Assembly (NCBI GenBank): GCA_030065095.1
Contig: JASJDP010000013.1
Coordinates: 1-64,000, forward strand
Direction: 5' to 3'
Source of the DNA: Rhodobacter sp.
Lineage (GTDB): Bacteria > Pseudomonadota > Alphaproteobacteria > Rhodobacterales > Rhodobacteraceae
DNA length: 64,000 nucleotides
Shown here: positions 1-6,752 of the stretch, piece after piece
Position numbering within the stretch: the first letter of the stretch is position 1
How the letters are laid out: every line of letters starts with the position of its first letter
The notes under the pieces: generated by a model
Told to the model about the DNA's origin: nothing
Database searches by the model: none
The model's input: only the letters and a program-made list of their open reading frames with translations
Position numbers and translations under genes: made by a program

Positions 1-28
1 CTTCGGGCTTGTCTCGCTTCCCAGCCAT
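1..28 (-). CDS. IS3-type transposase OrfA, N-terminal fragment
   Basis: Partial gene. ATG at 26-28 on the minus strand is preceded by AGGAGG about 8 nt upstream. The visible peptide is MAGKRDKPE, continuing beyond base 1. OrfA proteins of IS3 elements are small HTH proteins that start in this style. Function is inferred only from this start and the adjoining IS-like terminus. Confidence 0.45.
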
Positions 29-106
29 TCTCGGGTCCTCCTAAAACAGGATATTCCTATCCCAGTGGGCGGACCACCTTCAGGGGGCTATTCCATATCG
101 ACTACA
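1..106 (-). mobile_element. End of an IS3-family-like element, truncated by window edge
   Basis: The minus strand carries a terminus beginning TGTAGTCGATATGG at 106 (so the element ends in CA at 105-106 on the plus strand), a short untranslated leader, a strong AGGAGG ribosome site and the first codons of an open frame running off the window. The start MAGKRDKPE resembles the OrfA start of IS3-family transposases. Only the terminus and nine codons are visible, so the family call is from memory of such leaders and not from a domain. Confidence 0.5.
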
Positions 107-683
107 GTCGTTCAAACTAACTGCGGCATCGGTTGATCTGGGCTCTGGGCCGACCTCCCAGGCCAAAGCGGCGAATGACAGGTCTCGGAATCCGAATGAC
201 CGAGGCTTACTCCAATCGCTTGATTCTGCGCCCCAGGCGATTTGGCTCAATAGTCAGGTTTCGATTCGCGATGCGTCAGCCTGGATTCTGCACCGCGTCG
301 GTCCGGTTCGAGCCCTCACCCGACTTCTCAATTTCGTTCTGCGTGCGCTCGCAGCGCCGAATTTTCTGCGCGGGCGTAAAAACCCGTGACGCATTGCAGC
401 GTCGTTTCCAGCCATCTGTCCATAGCGCAGCAATTTTGAAACGGCAGATTCACAGGTCGGTATGAAGGACATTGCGGGATGCGGGAACTGATCGGATGCT
501 TCGGAATGCCGATTGCAGCCTACCTTCTACCTCCGGGCATTCGTATCGATGCGGAGTATCGTGGTTTGCTGGACGATGCGAGGGGGCAGTGCATTGGCAC
601 GCACTTCCTTCATAGAGTAGGCGACAAGGTGCGGCGGCTTTGCTTAGTAGGCACCGACCCGTGACACGACCTTCTGGGGGGGC
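107..683. other. No supportable gene
   Basis: The open frames here are short, arginine- or serine-rich and lack convincing ribosome sites. It lies between the IS3-like terminus and the end of the sigma-factor operon. I see no RNA gene or repeat. Confidence 0.5.
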
Positions 684-703
684 GGCGGGCTAATCTACCC
701 GCC
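684..703 (-). terminator. Possible stem-loop terminator after the sigma operon
   Basis: Perfect 6-bp inverted repeat GGCGGG-CTAATCTA-CCCGCC lies 25 bp downstream of the last gene of the minus-strand operon (stop at 729). It lacks a clear U-tract, so it may be only a 3'-end hairpin. Confidence 0.35.
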
Positions 704-728
704 GTTCCGGTCCTGACCAGGGAACACC

Positions 729-1103
729 CTAGCTGTTTTCATCTACCACTGTCCGAAGCTGGGCGAGCGCCTGCTCGGCCTGACCGGTGTCACGGAACAG
801 GTCGCGCAGTTTGAAGTGAATGACGTTTCGAACCGCCTGATTGTCCGGATATTGGTCCAGGAAACTCTTCAGCACCGGGATCGCCGCAGCCAGTTCGCCG
901 CGCTCTTCATGGATCTCGACGACCCCTTCAACAGCGAAAAACACCGCAGCATCGGTCCGGTTTGCGAAAGAAAGAAACTGCTCGGCGATCTCCATGTAGT
1001 CAAGAAACAATTCGATTTCATTCGCCTCGGGCTCCTCGGCCATGGCAGGCGCTGCGAAGGCGGTGGTCGCCACCATCATCGTCACGGCAATTAGCTTTTT
1101 CAT
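729..1103 (-). CDS. Secreted small protein, TPR-like
   Basis: A 124-residue protein with a clean Sec signal peptide at residues 1-22 (basic MKK, hydrophobic core, AMA cleavage site). The mature part is acidic and helical, and the C-terminal half (LKSFLDQYPDNQAVRNVIHF ... AEQALAQLRTV) reads like a tetratricopeptide pair. I chose the ATG at 1103 over an upstream in-frame ATG at 1139 because the signal peptide starts there. It lies 10 bp after the sigma-factor gene and is third in the operon, so it is probably a periplasmic partner or target of that circuit. Exact role unknown. Confidence 0.75.
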   Translation of the reverse strand: MKKLIAVTMMVATTAFAAPAMAEEPEANEIELFLDYMEIAEQFLSFANRTDAAVFFAVEGVVEIHEERGELAAAIPVLKSFLDQYPDNQAVRNVIHFKLRDLFRDTGQAEQALAQLRTVVDENS

Positions 1104-1113
1104 GTTCAGTCTC

Positions 1114-1659
1114 CTAGTTGCGTTGGTTGCCCAATTCACCCCTGAGCTTCAGGGTGGCCCGATGCAGGTGGGCCTTCACGGTACCCGCACGACATCCGAG
1201 GATTTCGGCTGTCTCGGCGGTACCGAAACCTTCGAGGAAGCGTAAGACGACCACCTCGCGTTGGCGTAACGGCAGTTTCGCCAGTGACCGGCCGAGGTCG
1301 CTGAGCCTGTCAAATCGGGCGGGATCAGCTCTGCCGTCTTCGGTCGTGGAAAGAACGTCGAGCGCTGCCGCGTCGCCCCAGACCCGACGGCGCTTGCGGG
1401 CCTGCTCACGGGCGGTGTTGATTGCCACCTTAAAAAGCCATGTCGTGAATTTCGCCTTTGGCTTGGCTTTCAGCCGACCGGCGCGCATCCTCAGGAAGAC
1501 CTCCTGGACGACGTCCTCGGCCGCCGCGTTCTCGTTCAAAATCCCCCATGCAACACGAAAAACGTAGTGACGATGCCTGTCAAACAACTGCGCGAGAGAC
1601 GCTTCATCGGTGGCTGCGCACGCGAACAGGTCCCAGTCGTTATGCGCCGTATCCTTCAT
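1114..1659 (-). CDS. ECF-type RNA polymerase sigma factor
   Basis: A 181-residue sigma-70 family protein of the extracytoplasmic-function class. Region 2 spans about residues 25-60 (FDRHRHYVFRVAWGIL ... AAEDVVQEVFLRM) and region 4 about 130-177 (LPLRQREVVVLRFLEGF, then a helix-turn-helix GTVKAHLHRATLKLR). Regions 1.1 and 3 are absent, as expected for ECF sigmas. It would direct RNA polymerase to a small stress or envelope regulon. It starts 3 bp after the preceding membrane-protein gene, so the two are probably translationally coupled. No self-promoter could be assigned. Confidence 0.92.
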   Translation of the reverse strand: MKDTAHNDWDLFACAATDEASLAQLFDRHRHYVFRVAWGILNENAAAEDVVQEVFLRMRAGRLKAKPKAKFTTWLFKVAINTAREQARKRRRVWGDAAALDVLSTTEDGRADPARFDRLSDLGRSLAKLPLRQREVVVLRFLEGFGTAETAEILGCRAGTVKAHLHRATLKLRGELGNQRN

Positions 1660-1662
1660 TGC

Positions 1663-2034
1663 CTATCCGCCCGTGCGAGCTGGATTTCGGGGTAGCGTCG
1701 AACGAACAAAAGGACGCGAGAGAGAGGCGGTCGGACGTTGGAAATTCGTTGCCGTGGGCCTTGCGCTCGGCTGCGTTGGGAAGGACTTTGAGATCGCTAT
1801 CTCCGCGACTGATCCAATTGGTTGTGGGTCGTCGGGGTCGAGTGCGACCAGTGCCGCCACCGCCACTGCCACAAGCATGGAGGCGGCAATCGCCGCAGAT
1901 CGAGCCGAGAAAAACCGGTCGCGCCGTGGCGGGCGGTTCTGCAACACCCCGCGGGGTGCGAGCGACCGGTAGTCGGACACAGCAGGCCCAAGAAGCCTTT
2001 GTAGTTCCTTGATATCCTTGTCGGTCTCATTCAT
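1663..2034 (-). CDS. Single-pass membrane protein, putative anti-sigma factor
   Basis: A 123-residue protein with a short cytoplasmic N-terminus (about 45 residues), one transmembrane segment near 47-65 (AAIAASMLVAVAVAALVAL) and a low-complexity proline/serine/arginine-rich outer tail. It is the first gene of the operon, with a good AAGGTGAGAG ribosome site, and lies 3 bp upstream of the ECF sigma gene. Topology and position fit an anti-sigma factor, but no zinc-binding HxxxCxxC motif is present, so this is inference. Gene order is unusual, since anti-sigma genes more often follow the sigma gene. Confidence 0.6.
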   Translation of the reverse strand: MNETDKDIKELQRLLGPAVSDYRSLAPRGVLQNRPPRRDRFFSARSAAIAASMLVAVAVAALVALDPDDPQPIGSVAEIAISKSFPTQPSARPTATNFQRPTASLSRPFVRSTLPRNPARTGG

Positions 2035-2600
2035 AATCTCTCACCTTCTTGGTTATTCATGAAGTGAACGAGGCGTTCGGTTTACACGATTCAAAGAATA
2101 TTTCTCGAGGGGCCCAATGCCCTGTTGCGCAGAGGCCGGTACGAATTGCTCGAGATACATCAATCGAGGAGTAAAAATTCACAGAGCGGACATCTATGAC
2201 AACTACGGCGAATTTCCGGCTTGTCCTGGTCCCGCAACTTGATCGCCAACCACACGCGCAGCGAAAGGGCAGTTTGAATTCTGCTGAATTCCGCGCGCCT
2301 GAATGAGCGGAAACGGGAAACCTGCTGCGACGCCGCAATTCTCGTGCTGCCGCTGCATATAATTTCTGCGCCAGCAATAGCTGCGAGATGTATTAATGTC
2401 CGTTCTCTTTGCCTTGGCGAGGTGTCCGGGAGCACCGAGTGATGGCGTATTGGATCCCGCGGGCGCAGAAGGCTCATGTCGATGGCGGAGAGAACGGACG
2501 ATCGGTAGGCTAAATGGGAATATCGGTTGACCCGTGATCAGTTACTACTCAAATTTGCCGCAAGCTGAGTTTTGCCGGGGTTTAGGCTCTAGCTGATTCG
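2035..2600. other. Gene-free stretch at the left edge of the phage-like region
   Basis: No convincing open frame. Composition falls here from host-like GC to clearly AT-richer DNA, so the left boundary of the Mu-like region probably lies within it. I could not identify a phage terminus or a target duplication. Confidence 0.45.
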
Positions 2601-2615
2601 ATGCACATTGTGCAT
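2601..2615. promoter_or_regulatory. Operator O1 (ATGCACATTGTGCAT)
   Basis: Near-palindrome with TGCAC/GTGCA arms, 54 bp before the XRE gene at 2669. An identical 15-mer is at 4667. Inferred binding site for one of the XRE regulators of this region. Confidence 0.7.
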
Positions 2616-2668
2616 CGCATTCATTAAGCGAAAACCCACGTCATGCATTTGCCGGCCTTGCTATTGAA

Positions 2669-2683
2669 ATGCACAATACGCAT
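2669..2683. promoter_or_regulatory. Operator O2, overlapping the first codons of the XRE gene
   Basis: ATGCACAATACGCAT matches O1 at 12 of 15 positions. It covers the upstream of two candidate start codons (2669 and 2684). A bound repressor here would block transcription, or initiation of a leaderless message, of the XRE gene. Confidence 0.5.
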
Positions 2684-2989
2684 ATGAACAATCTGGCTCA
2701 GTTCCGCGACCTTAAGGGTTGGTCTCAAAAAGACCTGGCCGACATCGTTGGGCTAAACCAATCCACCATTCAAAGGGCGGAGACTGAACATCCATCGGCA
2801 AAGTTGGCAACCTACAAAAAGTGCGCCGACGTGTTGGGCGTGTCCCTTTGCGATATCTTTTGTGAGCAAAGGTCCGATCTGGAAGCCGCAGTTCTCAAAA
2901 TTCTTTCGGAAATTCCTTCTGAAAGGCATCAGGAGGTTCTGGCCTTGTTTCAGCTGGCAAGAAACCGTGTTCACGAAGAAGACGAATGA
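2669..2989 (+). CDS. XRE-family HTH regulator, candidate phage repressor
   Basis: A 106-residue protein with a Cro/C1-type helix-turn-helix at about residues 8-62 (FRDLKGWSQKDLADIVGLNQ, then STIQRAE) and a short acidic helical tail that could dimerise. No Shine-Dalgarno is visible before either ATG (2669 or 2684, the latter starting MNNLAQ), so the start is uncertain. Operator-like sites O1 and O2 precede or overlap the start, and two more cover the early promoter near 4.7 kb. This is the pattern of a self-regulating repressor of the early operon, which is inferred and not shown. Confidence 0.82.
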   Translation: MHNTHMNNLAQFRDLKGWSQKDLADIVGLNQSTIQRAETEHPSAKLATYKKCADVLGVSLCDIFCEQRSDLEAAVLKILSEIPSERHQEVLALFQLARNRVHEEDE

Positions 2990-3104
2990 ACTCGGCTAAC
3001 TCAGCGTCTGACAGATCGCTCACTGCACTCCTCAGATTAGCTTCATCCACGCTGACACCAACAGAGAATCGGCGCACCTCTAAGCTCCCGGTCACACAGC
3101 TCAC
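2895..3104 (-). CDS. Possible small convergent protein
   Basis: A 69-residue open frame on the strand opposite the end of the XRE gene, overlapping it by 95 bp. The part outside the overlap reads like a soluble helical protein (SDAELAEFIRLLREHGF). No family recognised and no strong ribosome site, so it may be a chance frame. It is listed because the neighbouring gene pair at 3.9 kb also overlaps convergently. Confidence 0.25.
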   Translation of the reverse strand: MSCVTGSLEVRRFSVGVSVDEANLRSAVSDLSDAELAEFIRLLREHGFLPAETRPEPPDAFQKEFPKEF

Positions 3105-3194
3105 ACAACGAATTCCAGCAAACCTATTTCAATTCTGAGTTGATGTGCCTCCGAATTAGAGGCAATATACATATGTAGATTGAAAGGTGGGAAA

Positions 3195-3953
3195 GTGCTC
3201 ACAACAAGCCACCGAATTAAACTGCTATGTGAGAAATCTGGCCTTACGCTCAAGGCTGCATGCGCTGCGTGTGGCGTCAACTATGGCACACTGAATGCGC
3301 AAATGAATAGGGGACGGGAGATCCCGTTCTCAACGGCCGATGCTTTTGCCCAATTTTTTAACGTGTCACTGGAATACTTTTCCGAACGTCGGGCCGGCTA
3401 TGCCGTTACCCCCGCCAGTCTGGATCAAAGTGCGTCGGCGAAAGCCTCAATTGCTACGAGGCAACTTCGCGAGAGCGATCTCAGAGCGATTGAAGAAGGT
3501 TTCTTGATCGATACAGACAAGGTTCTAAATTGGCTCGATCGCGAGAGTTATATTCTCAGAAATTTTGGGCTTATTCGGGGGAGGTTCGACCTTTTTTATC
3601 CGGCTCGAGATGGAGATGAAATGGTTCATCCTGCTCAATTGGGACAAGAAAGCCTCGCTACGATTTTCTTTAACTTACAAGGTGCTGCAGACTACCTTCG
3701 GAAAGTTGGTGGCTTCTCGCCAGCCACGGTCGGTGAGCTAGTTTCGACGCACATAAGCGTTCAAAAAGCTTCCACTTATCGCCTTGACGATGTTGACATT
3801 GAAGTGACGATAGATGGGTCAAAGGTCGCTGGGAGATATCGGCGAATCATGGCGCCAATTAGCGATGAAGCCGGAAACAAGTTCACTTTCGTTTATGCCC
3901 AACTAATCCGCGCTTTTCAGCCAAAACTAGATGTTCGTAGTCGGCACGGCTAA
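3195..3953 (+). CDS. XRE-type HTH protein with unknown C-terminal domain
   Basis: About 252 residues from GTG at 3195, chosen because AAAGGTGG lies just upstream; a TTG at 3180 has no such site. Residues about 5-60 form a helix-turn-helix resembling phage repressors (LCEKSGLTLKAACAACGVNY). The remaining 180 residues are an alpha/beta domain I do not recognise (NFGLIRGRFDLFYPARDGDE, then STYRLDDVDIEVTIDGSKV). The protein could be a ligand-sensing repressor. Its 3' end overlaps the opposing gene by 71 bp. Base composition is AT-richer than the early operon. Confidence 0.75.
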   Translation: MLTTSHRIKLLCEKSGLTLKAACAACGVNYGTLNAQMNRGREIPFSTADAFAQFFNVSLEYFSERRAGYAVTPASLDQSASAKASIATRQLRESDLRAIEEGFLIDTDKVLNWLDRESYILRNFGLIRGRFDLFYPARDGDEMVHPAQLGQESLATIFFNLQGAADYLRKVGGFSPATVGELVSTHISVQKASTYRLDDVDIEVTIDGSKVAGRYRRIMAPISDEAGNKFTFVYAQLIRAFQPKLDVRSRHG

Positions 3954-4611
3954 TTGCCATGATCCAGTGCGAATCAAGCCTTCCCTCTGGTGGTGGAGAG
4001 ACCCATGTAATGGCATTGGGCACGCTCCAAGTCAGCCCGTAGTACCTTGCAAGGTGAAAATGTTCATCAGGGATAAACGCATACATCCAATCGAAGTCAC
4101 GCCATTTCACAGCACAAAGCCCCTGCATTATCCTCGAGAAAGAACTCAGTACGGCGGGGTTGCCACGGGATTCATTTCGCAGTTCGAGCTCGCCGAGATA
4201 AATCAACTTACCCGAAAGCCTCTGGCTCAGCACGCTGGCCATCGAAGCTATCGGATCGACGCACCTTGAGTACTGGTTTTGTGAAGTTCTGCGTGTATAT
4301 GTCTCAAAGGTTTCATCGGCTAGGTCGGTCAGCTTTGAACCCATCCCTCCAACCACATTGCCTTTAAAAGTCAAAAAAAGCCAAAAGGCCTCAGAACGCG
4401 TGAAGTCTTGCCTCGTGACAGAGAGCATTGGCGTCTGAGATTGCCGGCCGGTTTGTGATACGAGTTCAGCAACCCTTTCGAATTCGTCGACTTGAAGAAC
4501 GTCATATCCACGGCTCTGCAAACGTTCCAAATGCATGCCGATCGACAAGGCGATGTCGAGTTCTCTCACATTCTCGCCCTCGTACCGCCCTGCTAACAAT
4601 TGGGAAACCAC
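3883..4611 (-). CDS. Hypothetical protein in the Mu-repressor position
   Basis: A 242-residue soluble protein starting at GTG 4611 behind a GGTAGGA ribosome site. No domain recognised; the sequence is mixed alpha/beta with aromatic-rich stretches (WRDFDWMYAFIPDEHFHLAR). It is divergent from the early operon, and the 157-bp gap between them holds operators O3 and O4, so it is likely co-regulated with the early genes. In Mu-like phages this slot normally holds the c repressor, but I see no helix-turn-helix. It overlaps the end of the XRE gene at 3195-3953 tail to tail. Confidence 0.65.
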   Translation of the reverse strand: MVSQLLAGRYEGENVRELDIALSIGMHLERLQSRGYDVLQVDEFERVAELVSQTGRQSQTPMLSVTRQDFTRSEAFWLFLTFKGNVVGGMGSKLTDLADETFETYTRRTSQNQYSRCVDPIASMASVLSQRLSGKLIYLGELELRNESRGNPAVLSSFSRIMQGLCAVKWRDFDWMYAFIPDEHFHLARYYGLTWSVPNAITWVSPPPEGRLDSHWIMAISRADYEHLVLAEKRGLVGHKRK

Positions 4612-4666
4612 GATCCTACCCTTTGAAGGCTAGCGACATAGAATTCGTGATTCAACGAGAGAGATT

Positions 4667-4681
4667 ATGCACATTGTGCAT
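4667..4681. promoter_or_regulatory. Operator O3 (identical to O1)
   Basis: ATGCACATTGTGCAT, a perfect copy of the site at 2601, in the divergent gap between the gene ending at 3883 and the early operon. It starts 32 bp from O4, about three helical turns, placing the two sites on the same DNA face. Confidence 0.72.
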
Positions 4682-4687
4682 TAGTTC

Positions 4688-4716
4688 TTGATTTTTTGAT
4701 GCACATGGTGCATAGA
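4688..4716 (+). promoter_or_regulatory. Predicted early promoter
   Basis: TTGATT at 4688-4693 and CATAGA at 4711-4716 are separated by 17 bp. The -35 box fits sigma-70 well and the -10 box weakly. Operator O4 lies across the spacer and -10, the usual place for repression. The first early gene starts at 4769. Confidence 0.4.
4699..4713. promoter_or_regulatory. Operator O4 (ATGCACATGGTGCAT)
   Basis: Differs from O1/O3 at one central base. It overlaps the predicted early promoter, so binding should exclude RNA polymerase. Confidence 0.7.
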
Positions 4717-4768
4717 TTTTTTATCTACGCTGCGCCACGCCAGCGTTTCGCTTGCTCGAGGAACACCA

Positions 4769-5032
4769 ATGTCACCGACGACTCTAGCACTTCAACCCGG
4801 CCCGATTTTTTACGATGTATTCGTTGGAGGCCTAAAGGCTCAGGGCCGGCGGATCGTTGATTTCGCCGCGGCGCAGGAGGTTCGTCCCGGCAATCTCAAG
4901 GCTATCGCCGCAGGCGTGAACAATGGCGAGCGCTCGCAAGCCGTCCGACAAGCCATGATCGATGCGGTAGGTGAAGAAACCTTCCTCTATCTCTTCAGAT
5001 ACCGCCTGCGCTTCGAGGAGCAGCGCCAGTGA
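4769..5032 (+). CDS. Small early protein, Ner-like position
   Basis: An 87-residue basic protein, the first gene of the early operon, with a GAGGAAC ribosome site. Its middle (QEVRPGNLKAIAAGVNNGER) could be a helix-turn-helix, and its position matches the small Ner/Nlp DNA-binding proteins of Mu-like phages. I cannot confirm homology. It ends in a GTGA overlap with the next gene, so translation is probably coupled. Confidence 0.65.
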   Translation: MSPTTLALQPGPIFYDVFVGGLKAQGRRIVDFAAAQEVRPGNLKAIAAGVNNGERSQAVRQAMIDAVGEETFLYLFRYRLRFEEQRQ

Positions 5033-5256
5033 GGGTCTTACCACTTCCCTCCTCCTCCGATCACTCCCCTCGGGCACATCGCTGTGCCCGAGGCACTCAC
5101 GGCCCCGGGCGTCGCCGTAGTCCCGTCCGGATTTGGGAACGGGTTCAGGGGGACATAGCGGCCGCCAACCACAGCCTCGCCGGCGACATTCTCGGCTGCC
5201 TCTCGCTCTTCCTCACCCTGGTTCTGCTCCTGACCTTCGCCGGAGCCCTGTCATGA
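5029..5256 (+). CDS. Small membrane protein of the early operon
   Basis: A 75-residue frame starting at GTG inside a GTGA overlap with the preceding stop. The C-terminus has one hydrophobic segment (DILGCLSLFLTLVLLLTFAG). The first 35 residues are proline/arginine-rich and poorly protein-like, but no later in-frame start exists. It ends in an ATGA overlap with the next gene. Function unknown. Confidence 0.5.
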   Translation: MRVLPLPSSSDHSPRAHRCARGTHGPGRRRSPVRIWERVQGDIAAANHSLAGDILGCLSLFLTLVLLLTFAGALS

Positions 5257-5486
5257 GCGGCGGTCCGGCCGAGCGGTTCGAGCGCGCGCTGCAGCTTGCC
5301 GGGATCGCGCATCGCGCGGCGCTGGCGGTCGGCACCGCACCGGATCCCGAGGACAGACGCGCAGCTCAGAGCCGATTCGAGGAGGCGTCGCAGAAGCTTG
5401 TCACCGAACTGGCGGTGCTGACCGACCACGGCGTGACGTCGGAGATCTCGCTTTATCTTTCCCGAACCTATGGAGGCCGCGCGTGA
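5253..5486 (+). CDS. Small helical early protein
   Basis: A 77-residue soluble alpha-helical protein (FERALQLAGIAHRAAL ... SQKLVTELAVLTDHGV), start ATG in an ATGA overlap and end in a GTGA overlap. No known family seen. The tight packing within the early operon supports it as a real gene. Confidence 0.6.
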   Translation: MSGGPAERFERALQLAGIAHRAALAVGTAPDPEDRRAAQSRFEEASQKLVTELAVLTDHGVTSEISLYLSRTYGGRA

Positions 5487-5800
5487 GCCAGGGGTTTTCG
5501 ATCGGCCAGTCCGACAACGGGTTTTTCGTCCGCGATACCGATGGCACCCGCGTCAGCCGGGTGTTCCGCCGGGAAAGCGACGCCGAGCAGGATCTCGCGC
5601 GGCTCGCGGCCCGGGCCGAGCGGGCGCATCGCACCGAGCACCGCCCCTGCCTCTGCTGCGGCCGGCGCTTTCTGAGCCAGGGGCCGTTCAACCGGCTCTG
5701 CGGCGAGTGCGGCAGTGCCGGCGGGCCGCCGGAGCTGGATCGGGTCACCACGACCCGGGCGCGCGGCCGGGTCGGCTGGGGCGTGAGCGCCCATGGCTGA
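5483..5800 (+). CDS. Small zinc-finger-like early protein
   Basis: A 105-residue protein starting at GTG. A four-cysteine knuckle lies in the second half (CLCCGRRF, then RLCGECG), a likely zinc ribbon for nucleic-acid or protein binding. It overlaps the next gene by 8 bp. Role unknown. Confidence 0.65.
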   Translation: MSQGFSIGQSDNGFFVRDTDGTRVSRVFRRESDAEQDLARLAARAERAHRTEHRPCLCCGRRFLSQGPFNRLCGECGSAGGPPELDRVTTTRARGRVGWGVSAHG

Positions 5801-6752
5801 GCCGCGTCTCATTCGCACTGCTTCGCTTCTGGCCGACGAGATCGTGGTGCACAGCCGGCTGCGGCCGGTGGGCGAGGCCGGGGTCGCGGCGATCATCGCC
5901 TCGGCGGAGGCGTTCGGGATCCGCCAGGCGGTGGATGCGCGCGACGTGCCGGCCGGCCGCGGCCGGGCGCGGGAGCTGCGGCTGATCGCCGGGGCGCACC
6001 GGCTGGAGGCCGCAAGGCGGCTCAATATCGAGCTGCCGGTGCGGATCTGGTCCTGCACCGCCGATGAAGCGCGGCTGATGGAGATCGACGATCAGATCGC
6101 CGGGTCGGGGCTCTCGCCCCTGGACACGGCGGTGTTTCTTGCGCATCGCAAGACAATCTACGAAAAGCTTTACCCGCAGTCGGTTGCGAGGACCGGCGCG
6201 GCGCTTGCCGCGGCCCGATGGAATGCGGCGGACATTATGTCCGTCGCATCCTTCGCGACGGTAACCGCACAGCAGTTCGGCCTGACCGACCGGCATGTGC
6301 GCCGGCTTGTGGCCGTTGGCTCTTCCCTTTCCCCGCAGGATATCGACACGTTACGCGGCTCGGAGCGCCCGATCCAGCTGAAGGACCTGATGGTTCTGGC
6401 GAAGATCGGTGCGGCCGGGGAGCGCAGCGCGGTCTGCGAGAGGCTGGCGTCCGGGAAAGCCAGATCGGCTGCAGAGGCGCGCCGGCAACAGCGCGGCACG
6501 GCGGCTCCGGCGCTGTCGCGGACGGATCGGAGCTATCTCGCTCTCTGCGACGCCTGGAGCCGGGCGTCGAAACCGGCGCGGCGGCGGTTCGTGCGCGATT
6601 GCCGGGAAGAGCTGGAACGCGCCGGGCTCGATCTTGCGAAGGTAGATGCCGGCACGGGCTCAGACACCGGCTCCGGTACGGGCACGACAGCGCAGGGCGC
6701 AGGATCCCGCAAATCGGCCCCCAGAACACCGCGTCTCCGGGCGGTCAAGTGA
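5793..6752 (+). CDS. ParB/RepB-like nuclease-fold protein
   Basis: A 319-residue protein. Residues about 15-95 match a ParB N-terminal domain (ADEIVVHSRLRPVGEAGVAA ... RLIAGAHRLEAARRL, the GxHR box). A central helical HTH region follows (FGLTDRHVRRLVAVG ... IQLKDLMVLAKI), then a basic, low-complexity tail. ParB-like proteins of this kind occur in the early regions of some transposable phages; they may bind DNA near the transposase, and I do not infer plasmid partition. It ends in a GTGA overlap with the transposase gene. Confidence 0.82.
   Translation: MAEPRLIRTASLLADEIVVHSRLRPVGEAGVAAIIASAEAFGIRQAVDARDVPAGRGRARELRLIAGAHRLEAARRLNIELPVRIWSCTADEARLMEIDDQIAGSGLSPLDTAVFLAHRKTIYEKLYPQSVARTGAALAAARWNAADIMSVASFATVTAQQFGLTDRHVRRLVAVGSSLSPQDIDTLRGSERPIQLKDLMVLAKIGAAGERSAVCERLASGKARSAAEARRQQRGTAAPALSRTDRSYLALCDAWSRASKPARRRFVRDCREELERAGLDLAKVDAGTGSDTGSGTGTTAQGAGSRKSAPRTPRLRAVK

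Noticed and set aside
2057-2477. Two minus-strand frames in the left AT-rich gap
   Set aside because: Arginine/serine-rich, no ribosome site and no domain; not supportable as genes.
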